From Chrysiogenia bacterium (GTDB taxonomy: Bacteria > JAGRBM01): DNA of 18,459 nt. Where the stretch lies: the NCBI GenBank assembly GCA_020434085.1, contig JAGRBM010000314.1, positions 1-18,459 of the forward strand, given 5' to 3'. A program made the translations under genes and the position numbers. Position 1 is the stretch's first letter; each line of letters begins with the position of its first letter. Below the pieces are notes generated by a model. The model was not told the DNA's origin and did not search any database. It saw nothing but the letters and a program-made list of their open reading frames with translations. This document shows, one piece after another, positions 5,651-12,842 of this stretch.

Positions 5651-8431
5651 ATTCATCACGGACCGGAATTTGCGGCGATTCTGATCGTCTGCTTCATTCT
5701 TGCGGCCGGAGCAGCCACGCGGCTGCTCTCGCGCAACTTGCGTACTCCCTACACCGTGGCGATGCTGATCCTGGGCATCGGCATCGGCTTGGTTGCCGAG
5801 AAGCTAGGCGGCCACGGCCCCTTCGCGCATTTCTCTGAAATGCTCTCGCGCGGCCAGCTTCTCTCCCACGACATGGTCATCTTCGTCTTCCTGCCCGCGC
5901 TGATTTTCGAGTCCGCGTTCGGGATGGACGTCTACGCTTTTCGCAAGGAGCTGGGTTCGGTCACGCTGCTGGCAGTGCCGGCACTGATCATCTGCACCGT
6001 GGCGACGGCCTACCTTGTCTTCGGGCTCGCCGGGGATTCCTGGGGCTGGTCGCTCTCCACGGCGCTGGTATTCGGCGCGCTCATCAGCGCCACAGACCCG
6101 GTGGCTGTCGTCTCCATCCTGCGTGAAAGCGGCGCGCCAAAGCGGCTGGGCATCCTCATTGAGGGCGAGTCCCTGCTCAACGACGGCACGGCCATCGTCG
6201 TTTTCACCGTGCTGCTGGCGCTTCACACTGCCGGACCCGACGCGGCGATGCCCGGGGTTGGCAGCGTGCTCGGTCAATTTGGACTGACCGTGGCGGGGGG
6301 CATTCTGGTCGGCCTGCTGCTGGCCTTCCTGCTGCTGCGCTGGATCCGCCGCACCTTCAACGACGCGATGGTAGAGATCACGCTGACGCTGGTGCTCGCC
6401 TATTCATGCATGATCTTTGCCGAAGGTTTCTTGCACGTCTCGGGCGTCATGGCAGTGGTTGCAGCAGGTCTGTGGGCCGCCGGGCCCGGCCGCACGAGCA
6501 TCAGCCCCGAGGTCACCCACTTTCTGCATCGCTTCTGGGAGCTGTTGGCCTATCTGGCCAACACGCTCATTTTCTTTCTCGTCGGTCTGGCCATCGCCGC
6601 GCAGCTCGACCGGGCAGAGGCCTTCGACCTGCTGCTGGTTCTCGCGGTCTTCGCTTGCGTCATCGGCGTGCGCTTCGCGGTGATCTTTCTCTTCCGTCCG
6701 CTCTACCCCAAGCTCGGCGACGCCATCTCTTCGGCCGAGGCTTTCATCATGTCCTGGGGCGGTATGCGCGGCGCGGTTTCCCTGGCGCTGGCGCTGGCCG
6801 TCAACCAGAACGAGGCCATCGACGAAACGGTGCGCCACCAGATTCTGTTCCTGACCGCAGGCGTGGTGCTCCTCACCATTCTGGTGAGCGGCTCAAGCAT
6901 CGGGTGGCTGCTGCATCGCCTTGGCTTCGACCGGCGCCCGCCCAGTGAAGAACTCGCCGCACTGGCCGCGCAGGAAAAGGCGCTCGAACACGTCGAAGCA
7001 AGCATCTCCCACGTCACCCAGGACCGCGCGCTGCGCACCCTTTCCTGGGAGGACGTGCGCGAAGACATCACGCTGCGACGCCGGCAGTTGCAGGATCAGA
7101 TGGGCAATCTCGAATCGGAACTGCACAAGAGCGGCGGCACCGAAGAGGTCATGAGCTTCTGGCACCGCGCCCTCGACATCGAGCGGCAGGCCTACTGGGA
7201 CGCTTTTGCCGAGGGGACGCTGGGCGCGAAGGCGGTGCGCGCGCTCAATCTCGAAGTCGATCTCCATCTCGACCGACTCAACCGCGGGCACCTGGAACCG
7301 CCGCACTCGCGCATCCACATGGAAGAAGAACACGCCTCGTGGGCACTGCACTACGTTCACGCGCTCGAGCGGCGCTTTCAGCGCGTCGGCTTCGATCGCC
7401 TGGCGCTGCTCTACGACATCGCCCGCGCCGAGAGCCGCGCGGCCGAAACGGTGCTGAGCCGTCTGGAAGAGCTCCACAGTGAGGGGAATGCCGCCCTTGC
7501 CGAGATCACCGACACCTACAAGCGCTTTCAGCGTCTGGGGAAAGAACGCCTTGAGGAAATGCGCGTGAACCTGCCCGAGATCACCCGCGCCATCGAGGAC
7601 AAGCTGACAAAGCGCATTGCACTCAATCTCGAACGCGAGGAATACGAAGCGCTCGTCGATCACGGCGCCATCGAGGAAAACGCCGGCAAGAGCGCGCTCA
7701 CCAGCGTGGAGCTGCGCATGAAGCAGCTCAAGCAATCTTCCACTCGCGGCGAGCTTCCCAGCAACGCCGACCTGGTGCGTCGGGCATCGCTCTTTGCAGC
7801 GCTCGAAGAAGAGACCATCGAGAAGATTGCCCGCGAAGTGCGTCAGGTTGTGCTGACACCGGGCGAAAGCCTCTTTCACGAAAACGACAGCGGTGACAGC
7901 GTGTTCGTCATCGCCCGCGGCGCGGTGCATGTCATCAAGCAAATCGGCGGAGAAGAAAAGCTGCTCGCGATTCTGGGCGGCGGCGATGTATTCGGCGAGA
8001 TGGCGTTCCTGACCGGCGAGACACGCACGGCAACCATCAAGGCCGCGACTTCAGTCGTACTTGTAGAACTCTCGCGCAAGAACCTGAGCGGCCTGATGGA
8101 ATCGATTCCCACCCTCAGCGAGGAAATCTGGCAGGCCTTTGCCCAGCACCAGTTCGATACTTACCTGCGCGCGCTGCCGCGCTTTGCCTCCCTTTCGGCG
8201 GAGGCGCGCGCGGCCTGGATCAGCGGGAAGAAGCAAATCGAGCTTGCCGACAAGGAAGTGCTGCCCACCGACGATGCCGCCTATGCCTTCGTTCTCACCG
8301 GCGCGCTCGAAGCGGCCGGCAGCACTTTCCAGGCTCCCACGCTCATCGACCTCAAGGGACTTCTCGACCAGCCGCGTGCCTGGCACGGCGCGCGCGTGAT
8401 TCTGCTGCCCGCGCTGGAGTCGGACGCCTGA
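5651..8431 (+). CDS. CPA1 Na+/H+ antiporter with C-terminal cyclic-nucleotide-binding domain
   Basis: An inner-membrane cation/proton exchanger with a regulatory tail. Numbering here is from the TTG at 5738 (897 residues). About 12 membrane segments fill residues 1-395, including SATDPVAVV with Asp120, GESLLNDG with Asn148-Asp149 (the CPA1 ion-binding pair) and SWGGMRGAVSL with Arg344. Residues about 400-680 are charged, mostly helical and cytoplasmic. A CAP_ED/cNMP domain follows (about 683-800), with phosphate-binding cassette FGEMAFLTGETRTAT keeping Glu754 and Arg763. The tail after 800 is unassigned. The frame is open upstream of the TTG and encodes FAAILIVCFILAAGAATRLL, the expected first helix before the LRTPYTVAML segment, so the true start is upstream. 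The only candidate there with an SD (GGGGGG, eight bases away) is a rare ATT at 5651. The stop is three bases from the convergent next gene. Confidence 0.88.
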   Translation: MHHGPEFAAILIVCFILAAGAATRLLSRNLRTPYTVAMLILGIGIGLVAEKLGGHGPFAHFSEMLSRGQLLSHDMVIFVFLPALIFESAFGMDVYAFRKELGSVTLLAVPALIICTVATAYLVFGLAGDSWGWSLSTALVFGALISATDPVAVVSILRESGAPKRLGILIEGESLLNDGTAIVVFTVLLALHTAGPDAAMPGVGSVLGQFGLTVAGGILVGLLLAFLLLRWIRRTFNDAMVEITLTLVLAYSCMIFAEGFLHVSGVMAVVAAGLWAAGPGRTSISPEVTHFLHRFWELLAYLANTLIFFLVGLAIAAQLDRAEAFDLLLVLAVFACVIGVRFAVIFLFRPLYPKLGDAISSAEAFIMSWGGMRGAVSLALALAVNQNEAIDETVRHQILFLTAGVVLLTILVSGSSIGWLLHRLGFDRRPPSEELAALAAQEKALEHVEASISHVTQDRALRTLSWEDVREDITLRRRQLQDQMGNLESELHKSGGTEEVMSFWHRALDIERQAYWDAFAEGTLGAKAVRALNLEVDLHLDRLNRGHLEPPHSRIHMEEEHASWALHYVHALERRFQRVGFDRLALLYDIARAESRAAETVLSRLEELHSEGNAALAEITDTYKRFQRLGKERLEEMRVNLPEITRAIEDKLTKRIALNLEREEYEALVDHGAIEENAGKSALTSVELRMKQLKQSSTRGELPSNADLVRRASLFAALEEETIEKIAREVRQVVLTPGESLFHENDSGDSVFVIARGAVHVIKQIGGEEKLLAILGGGDVFGEMAFLTGETRTATIKAATSVVLVELSRKNLSGLMESIPTLSEEIWQAFAQHQFDTYLRALPRFASLSAEARAAWISGKKQIELADKEVLPTDDAAYAFVLTGALEAAGSTFQAPTLIDLKGLLDQPRAWHGARVILLPALESDA

Positions 8432-8434
8432 GCC

Positions 8435-9097
8435 TCAGCCCTTGGCCATCATCACCTTGAGGGCCTCGGCGTGCAGGCCGCGCTTCAATGCGCCGATGGT
8501 CTTGCGATCCTTTTTTGCATACTCGGCCGCCGCCGCGATGGCGCGCGGCAGAACTTCGGCCTCGGGGGCGATGTCATCGGCAATGTCGCGGGCAAGGGCG
8601 GTCTGCGCGTCGTAGCGTTTTCCGGTAACGAGCGCCTCGTGCGCGGCGACGCGCGAGAGGCGCGCGGCAATGAGCGCGTTCATCGCCGGGGTTGTCGGCA
8701 TTTTCAGGTCCACCTCGGGCAGGCAGAAGTAGCCCCGGTCGCTGCGCATGACCTTGTAATCATGCGCCATCATCAGCATCGCGCCGCCGGCAAAGGCGTG
8801 TCCGTTCACCGCTGCAACGGTGTACATGGGAAAGGTCAAAATGCGCGCAAAGAGGGCGTGGACGTCTTCGATGAAGCCTTTCATTTCGCCCGCCCCATCG
8901 CCCATGAGCCAGGCGAGATCCAGGCCGTTGGAGTAGAACTTTCCCGCGCCCGTGGTCACCAGCGCGGCCGGGCCGCTGCTGGCTTCCACCTCATCCAGGG
9001 CGGCGTTCAGTGCCTCAAGGAACGGACGGTTGTAGCGGTTCTCCCCGTCTTTCATGTGCAGGACGAAGACGTCGCCTTCTTTACTCAAATCGATCAT
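8435..9097 (-). CDS. Enoyl-CoA hydratase/isomerase family protein, delta3-delta2-enoyl-CoA isomerase-like
   Basis: A crotonase-fold enzyme of 220 residues, predicted to shift double bonds in unsaturated enoyl-CoA during beta-oxidation. The first oxyanion-hole segment is GKFYSNGLDLAW (52-63) and the second NGHAFAGGAML (98-108). The segment DRGYFCLPEVDLKMP (120-134) places Glu128 where the isomerase catalytic acid is expected. These motifs, and the short length, resemble plant peroxisomal enoyl-CoA isomerases (SNGFDLAW, DRG...SEVDIGLP) more than two-glutamate hydratases, so isomerase is favoured. The ATG at 9097 has GAGG seven bases upstream. It is divergent from cyaY and convergent with the antiporter, with only three bases between stops. 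Substrate chain length is unknown. Confidence 0.85.
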   Translation of the reverse strand: MIDLSKEGDVFVLHMKDGENRYNRPFLEALNAALDEVEASSGPAALVTTGAGKFYSNGLDLAWLMGDGAGEMKGFIEDVHALFARILTFPMYTVAAVNGHAFAGGAMLMMAHDYKVMRSDRGYFCLPEVDLKMPTTPAMNALIAARLSRVAAHEALVTGKRYDAQTALARDIADDIAPEAEVLPRAIAAAAEYAKKDRKTIGALKRGLHAEALKVMMAKG

Positions 9098-9128
9098 TGG
9101 CTTGCCTCTTGTTCTTGCGCGCCGCCAC

Positions 9129-9184
9129 TTCCGGGTGCGCGTCCGCCGTGACTATAGTGAGTCGCGGGCTGCCGGAACATCCGG
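9129..9184. promoter_or_regulatory. Divergent promoter region with a palindromic -10
   Basis: ACTATAGT (9151-9158) is a perfect palindrome that presents TATAGT, five of six to the -10 consensus, on both strands. TTCCGG (9129-9134) and its complement CCGGAA (9172-9177) flank it almost symmetrically, at 18 and 16 bases. CCGGA-ACA-TCCGG (9172-9184) is a further small palindrome toward cyaY. The -35 match is weak, so TTCCGG may be an operator rather than a -35. Confidence 0.45.
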
Positions 9185-9204
9185 TCCCACAACAGGGGAA
9201 TCGC

Positions 9205-9531
9205 ATGGAAGAGAAAGAATTTCGCAGCGTCGCCGACGACACGCTGTTCAAGCTGCTGGAGAGACTCGACGAGATCGAGCTCGACGACGCCGACGTGGAA
9301 CTGGCCGACGGGGTGCTGACCGTCGAGTTCGAGGACGGCAAAAAGCTTATCGTTTCGCGCCAGAGCGCCGCGAGCCAGCTCTGGCTGGCCGAGCCCGGCG
9401 GGGGCTGGCACTTCGACCACTCCGACGGCATCTGGATCTGCGACAAGCGTGGCACGGATCTCATTGAAGACCTGGCCCGGCTCATCACAGAAAAAACCGG
9501 CGTGCATGTGAAGTTGCGCCACGATTCCTAG
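9205..9531 (+). CDS. cyaY: Iron donor protein CyaY (bacterial frataxin)
   Basis: A 108-residue cytoplasmic frataxin homologue that binds iron and modulates IscS-dependent Fe-S cluster assembly. The N-terminal helix is rich in acidic residues (LLERLDEIELDDADVE, 17-32), the iron-binding surface of the family. The beta-sheet carries the conserved SQLWLAEPGGGWHF (57-70), then WICDKRGTDLIEDLARLI. Length matches the usual 105-110. The ATG at 9205 has AGGGGA five bases upstream; a longer open frame reaches back to 9010 but crosses the divergent promoter and the neighbouring gene. No isc gene is in the window. Confidence 0.93.
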   Translation: MEEKEFRSVADDTLFKLLERLDEIELDDADVELADGVLTVEFEDGKKLIVSRQSAASQLWLAEPGGGWHFDHSDGIWICDKRGTDLIEDLARLITEKTGVHVKLRHDS

Positions 9532-9536
9532 GAAAC

Positions 9537-9563
9537 GGGCGAGAGAAACGCCGCCCTATTTTT
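9537..9563 (+). terminator. Weak terminator after cyaY
   Basis: GGGCG (9537-9541) pairs with CGCCC (9552-9556), followed by TATTTTT (9557-9563). The stem is only five base pairs and the right arm touches the stop codon of the convergent ExoIII gene, so the call is tentative. Confidence 0.4.
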
Positions 9564-10350
9564 CGAATTCAATGATGACCGGCGCGTGGTCGGAGAGACC
9601 AGCCTTCTTGTCGATCCAGCCATGGCGCGCCCGTGCGGCCAGGTCCGGTGAGGTCAGCACGTAGTCGATGCGCCAGCCAAGATCCTTCTCGCGCGCGCGG
9701 CCGCGGTTGCTCCACCAGGAATAGAGTCCCGGCTCGTGCGGGTGCAGCGAGCGCAGCACGTCCACCCAGCCCTGCTTTAGAAGCCTGGTCATCCACTCAC
9801 GTTCTTCTGGAAGGAAACCCGAATTCTTGGCATTTCCTTTTGGGTTGTGAATGTCGAGCTCGGTGTGCGCGATGTTCACGTCGCCGCACACGATGACGGG
9901 GCGTTTTAGCTGCAGAAGCTTTCGCGTGTAGCCGAGAAAATGGTCCATGTACTCATATTTCATCCCCTGCCGCTCTTCAGAGGAAGAACCCGAGGGGATG
10001 TAGGCCGAGACCACGGTGAGGTCGGGAAAATCCGCACGAAGAACCCGGCCCTCCTCATCGCCCCATTCGAGGCCCGTGCCCTCAACATATTTATCGACAG
10101 CCGGTTTCGAATAAACGGCCACGCCCGAGTAGCCTTTCTTCTTTGCGTTCACCCAGCGGCTGTTGTAGCCGGCCGGCGAGATCAATTCGTGATGGACCTG
10201 CTCGGGCCAGGCGCGCAGCTCCTGCAGGCACAGGTAGTCGGGCCGATGTTTATCCAGCCAGGCGGGAAAACCCTTGCGCTCGGCCGAGCGGATGCCGTTG
10301 AGATTGAGTGTGCAAACGCTGAAGGTATCGTCGATCTTCTTTTTGGCCAT
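9556..10350 (-). CDS. xthA: Exodeoxyribonuclease III / AP endonuclease
   Basis: A Mg2+-dependent AP endonuclease and 3'-5' exonuclease of base-excision repair, 264 residues, the usual size for the ExoIII/APE1 family. Active-site motifs are all present: LNLNGIRS (15-22), LQE with the metal ligand Glu44, AYIPSGS with Tyr117, CGDVNIAH with Asp157 and Asn159, SGFLPEEREW (177-186), LGWRIDYVLTS with Asp229, and LSDHAPV with Asp254-His255. The N-terminal MAKKK is short and basic. The ATG at 10350 has a modest GAGAG SD. It may follow the SDR gene in a transcript on the same strand, but 68 bases and a hairpin lie between. I see nothing that departs from the family. Confidence 0.95.
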   Translation of the reverse strand: MAKKKIDDTFSVCTLNLNGIRSAERKGFPAWLDKHRPDYLCLQELRAWPEQVHHELISPAGYNSRWVNAKKKGYSGVAVYSKPAVDKYVEGTGLEWGDEEGRVLRADFPDLTVVSAYIPSGSSSEERQGMKYEYMDHFLGYTRKLLQLKRPVIVCGDVNIAHTELDIHNPKGNAKNSGFLPEEREWMTRLLKQGWVDVLRSLHPHEPGLYSWWSNRGRAREKDLGWRIDYVLTSPDLAARARHGWIDKKAGLSDHAPVIIEFEK

Positions 10351-10368
10351 GAAACTCTCTCAAGCAAA

Positions 10369-10395
10369 CAGGGGCGAGGCTCTGCCCCGCCCCTG
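10369..10395 (-). repeat. REP-like hairpin between SDR and ExoIII genes
   Basis: CAGGGGCG (10369-10376) and CGCCCCTG (10388-10395) form a perfect 8-bp stem with an 11-base loop. On the minus strand it is followed by TTTG, making it a weak terminator at best. Its core resembles the half-elements of the hairpin at 2534-2598. Confidence 0.5.
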
Positions 10396-10418
10396 CATCG
10401 GCTTTGCAGTTGTTTCTA

Positions 10419-11234
10419 CTAGATGAAGAAGTCAGGCATCAGCGTCGCGCCGGGCTCATAGGCGTAGTGGTCGAGATCGGTGATCCCCTCGCTCTTGAGC
10501 ACATCGTCGTCGATGAAGAAGTTGCCGTTACATTCCTTGTGGTCGCGGTTGAAGATGATGTAGGCGGCGTCGGCCATGATCTCGGGCTTGCGGCATCCCT
10601 TGAGCGCTGCCTTGCCCGCGGTGTTGCCGATGGCGGCGGTGGCAATCGCCGTGCGCGGCCACAGGCCATTGAAACCGATCTTCCCCTCGAACTCCGCCGA
10701 CATTCCAAGCACGCACATGCTCATGCCGAATTTGGCCATGGTGTAGGCCACGTGGTTCTTGAACCAGCGGGCTTCCATGTTGAGCGGCGAGCACAGATTG
10801 AGCACGTGGGGATTGTCCGCTTTCAGCAGGTGCGGGATGCACTTCTGCGAGGTCATGTAGGTCCCGCGCGCATTGATCTGGTGCATCAGGTCGTATTTCT
10901 TCATGGTCGTGGCCAGCGTCGGCGTCAGATTGATTGCGCTGGCATTGTTCACGAGGATGTCGATGCCGCCGAACTTTTCGACGGTATCGGCGACGGCTTT
11001 TTCGACGCTCGCTTCATCGCGCACGTCGACGACGATGGGCAGGGCCTTGCCGCCGGCCTTTTCGATTTCCTCAGCCGCGGTGAAAATGGTGCCCTCAAGC
11101 TTGGGGTGGGGCTCGGCCGTCTTGGCGGCGATGGTGATGTTGGCGCCGTCCTGCGCGGCGCGCAGCGCGATCGCCTTGCCGATGCCGCGGCTCGCGCCGG
11201 TAATGAATAGTGTCTTGCCCTTCAGGTCGCCCAT
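10419..11234 (-). CDS. HSDL2-like short-chain dehydrogenase/reductase
   Basis: A 271-residue NAD(P)-dependent oxidoreductase of the classical SDR fold. The cofactor motif is TGASRGIG (12-19), followed by NNAS (96-99). The active-site set is Asn121, Ser149, Tyr164 and Lys168 (AYTMAKFG). The insertion KTAEPHPKLEGTIFTAAEEIEKAGG (38-62) is characteristic of the hydroxysteroid-dehydrogenase-like-2 group, whose members are linked to fatty acid or sterol metabolism; the exact substrate is unknown. The ATG at 11234 is chosen over the open frame to 11294 because it begins the usual MGDLKGKTLFITG, with AGGA upstream. The C-terminal SCP2 domain of animal HSDL2 is absent. A promoter is visible at 11309-11337. 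Confidence 0.9.
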   Translation of the reverse strand: MGDLKGKTLFITGASRGIGKAIALRAAQDGANITIAAKTAEPHPKLEGTIFTAAEEIEKAGGKALPIVVDVRDEASVEKAVADTVEKFGGIDILVNNASAINLTPTLATTMKKYDLMHQINARGTYMTSQKCIPHLLKADNPHVLNLCSPLNMEARWFKNHVAYTMAKFGMSMCVLGMSAEFEGKIGFNGLWPRTAIATAAIGNTAGKAALKGCRKPEIMADAAYIIFNRDHKECNGNFFIDDDVLKSEGITDLDHYAYEPGATLMPDFFI

Positions 11235-11308
11235 GGTTTGCTCACTTCCTGGGGCCCGCTCATGGGCCCGAGATGTCGAATTTCGCGCCATCACAAGGGC
11301 GCGGAGCG

Positions 11309-11337
11309 AGTCTAGGGCGGATTGACTGGTGAATCAA
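11309..11337 (-). promoter_or_regulatory. Sigma70-type promoter for the SDR gene
   Basis: On the minus strand TTGATT (complement of 11332-11337) is followed after exactly 17 bases by TAGACT (complement of 11309-11314). Each box matches the consensus at four of six positions. The predicted start near 11302 leaves a leader of about 68 bases. Confidence 0.5.
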
Positions 11338-11340
11338 AAG

Positions 11341-11370
11341 TTCGCAGGCAGGGCCCCGACCGGCTATTTT
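11341..11370 (+). promoter_or_regulatory. Possible promoter for a leaderless GNAT transcript
   Basis: TTCGCA (11341-11346) and TATTTT (11365-11370) are separated by 18 bases, each four of six to consensus. The ATG of the next gene is at 11379, only eight bases after the -10, where transcription itself would begin. Confidence 0.35.
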
Positions 11371-11378
11371 GGGCCCCC

Positions 11379-12086
11379 ATGAGCCCATCACCAGAGTTTC
11401 ATATCGCCCCCTACGATCCCGCCCGCCACCTGGAGGGCTGCACCGAGGCCCTGCGCTCTGCCTTCTCCCACAACCACTGGCCCGCCTGGCAGTGTGCCTC
11501 GCCGCGCATGGCCAGCGACTTCACCGCCCTGCTGGCCAGCATCAGCGACCTGAACTTCGTGATCGAGGACAAGGCCACCGGAGCGGCCCGCGGGCAGGTC
11601 TTCTGCATGGCACCGGCCGCGAAGGGCCAGCTCGCCCGGGGATTTTGGCCCTTTGCCAAGCTGGGTGGGCAGTTTTTCACGGGCCTCTACTTGCCGCGCA
11701 TGACAGCAATTCGCCACCTGTTGGGAATAGGACGCGGTTATGCCGGGTTATTCAAGGATCACCCCAGCAACGACCCCCACTTCGAGGTCGTGCTCTTTGC
11801 CATCCATGAATCGATGCAGGGCAAGGGCTGGGGCCGCCGCCTGATGGACGCGGCGGTGGAAAAATTCAGCGAGCGCGGCGCAGAAAAGGCCATCCTGATG
11901 ACCGACTCGACCATGAGCTGGCAGTTCTATGAGCGCTACGGCTACAAGCGTATCCTGACTTCCCCGATGGGCGGCGCCTACAAGGTGGCGATGGATTCCG
12001 ATCACGAAGATGCCTACATTTACGAAGTTGATGTGAAAGAGGCCTGCGAGCGTATCGCGCACACACGGGCCGCGCGGGGAGAGTGA
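11379..12086 (+). CDS. GNAT family N-acetyltransferase
   Basis: A 235-residue acyl-CoA-dependent N-acyltransferase of unknown acceptor. Motif A is clear: HFEVVLFAIHESMQGKGWGRRLMDAAV (134-160) has the QGKGWG loop (147-152) that binds the CoA pyrophosphate. Motif B, QFYERYGYK (around 187-195), follows. The central FWPFAKLGGQFFTGLYLPRM (89-108) is hydrophobic and could touch a membrane or substrate. I chose the ATG at 11379; no SD precedes it, and the bases before it are GGGCCCCC. The open frame extends to 11322 across the divergent promoter, which makes that start unlikely. Its stop overlaps the region where the spondin lipoprotein begins, so the two form an operon. Confidence 0.85.
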   Translation: MSPSPEFHIAPYDPARHLEGCTEALRSAFSHNHWPAWQCASPRMASDFTALLASISDLNFVIEDKATGAARGQVFCMAPAAKGQLARGFWPFAKLGGQFFTGLYLPRMTAIRHLLGIGRGYAGLFKDHPSNDPHFEVVLFAIHESMQGKGWGRRLMDAAVEKFSERGAEKAILMTDSTMSWQFYERYGYKRILTSPMGGAYKVAMDSDHEDAYIYEVDVKEACERIAHTRAARGE

Positions 12087-12088
12087 TT

Positions 12089-12832
12089 GTGAAAACCTGG
12101 ACCATCCACGGCCTGCTCGCACTGCTGGCGCTCGTGTCGATCGCAAGTTGCGGCGACGGCATGAGCGACGAGGTCATTGACGAGCTGTTCCAACCACCGC
12201 CGGGCGCCACTTCTTCAGAGACCTGCACCGGCGACGACGACGCCGGTTATTACCGGTTGGTGTTCGCCAGCGAATGGATCGCCGCGAACTTCGAGTCGTA
12301 TCCCACCGGCGCTCATTTCGCCATGTTCACCGGCGCCACCCACAATGAAAACGTGACCTTCTGGGAGCCCGGCGGGATGGCCACTCTCGGAATCGAGCGC
12401 ATGGCCGAGGACGGTCTCAACCAGACTTTTGCCAACGAGATCGATGCGCAGATCGTCGCCACCAACGCGAGATCGAAGTTCAGCGGCAGCACCCTGTTCG
12501 TCACGACCGGCGCATCCAGCCGCACAATCAACTTTCCCATCTGGGGTTCGCACACGCTGGTTACCGTCGCATCCATGATTGCGCCCACGCCCGACTGGTT
12601 CGTGGGGGTGAACGGGGTCGACCTGTGCGACGCGATGACGGGCTGGAAAGAAGAAGTGGTGGTTGAGGCCTTCGCCTATGACGCCGGCACTGAGACCGGA
12701 ACGGGCTGGACGCTGACCAACCCGCCCGAGGATCCCCACCTGCCCATCGCCATGATTCCCGGCGCGCCCTTCCGCGACATGGTCGGCGGAACGCTGCGCC
12801 GCGTGGGGACGTTCACCTTTACGCGGCTCTAG
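12089..12832 (+). CDS. Spondin-domain lipoprotein
   Basis: A secreted, lipid-anchored protein of 247 residues. The signal peptide ends in the lipobox SIASC with the modified Cys21; Gly follows, so an outer-membrane destination is expected if this is a Gram-negative. The rest matches a Spondin_N domain: YYRLVFASEWIAANF (54-68), YPTGAHFAMFTGATH (71-85), FWEPGGMATLGIERMAEDG (91-109), SMIAPTPDWFVGV (162-174) and AFAYDAGTETGTGW (195-208). In animal spondin this fold is a C2-like Ca2+-binding module. The GTG at 12089 is preferred, with GGGGAG seven bases upstream; the GTG at 12083 overlaps the SD. Bacterial members are uncharacterised as far as I know. The gene ends 10 bases from the convergent GST gene. 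Confidence 0.85.
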   Translation: MKTWTIHGLLALLALVSIASCGDGMSDEVIDELFQPPPGATSSETCTGDDDAGYYRLVFASEWIAANFESYPTGAHFAMFTGATHNENVTFWEPGGMATLGIERMAEDGLNQTFANEIDAQIVATNARSKFSGSTLFVTTGASSRTINFPIWGSHTLVTVASMIAPTPDWFVGVNGVDLCDAMTGWKEEVVVEAFAYDAGTETGTGWTLTNPPEDPHLPIAMIPGAPFRDMVGGTLRRVGTFTFTRL

Positions 12833-12842
12833 TGATTTCGTA

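Noticed and set aside
5643-5684. Short frame from the ATG at 5643 upstream of the antiporter
   Set aside because: It ends after 13 codons, has no SD at proper distance and codes for no recognisable peptide; it is mentioned only as a possible indel clue.
6893-7942. Minus-strand open frame of 349 codons opposite the antiporter linker
   Set aside because: It is antisense to a continuous frame that links two clear domains, and no start signal was found.
9010-9204. Extended start for cyaY
   Set aside because: It crosses the divergent promoter and the neighbouring gene's 5' end; the ATG at 9205 has an SD and gives the family length.
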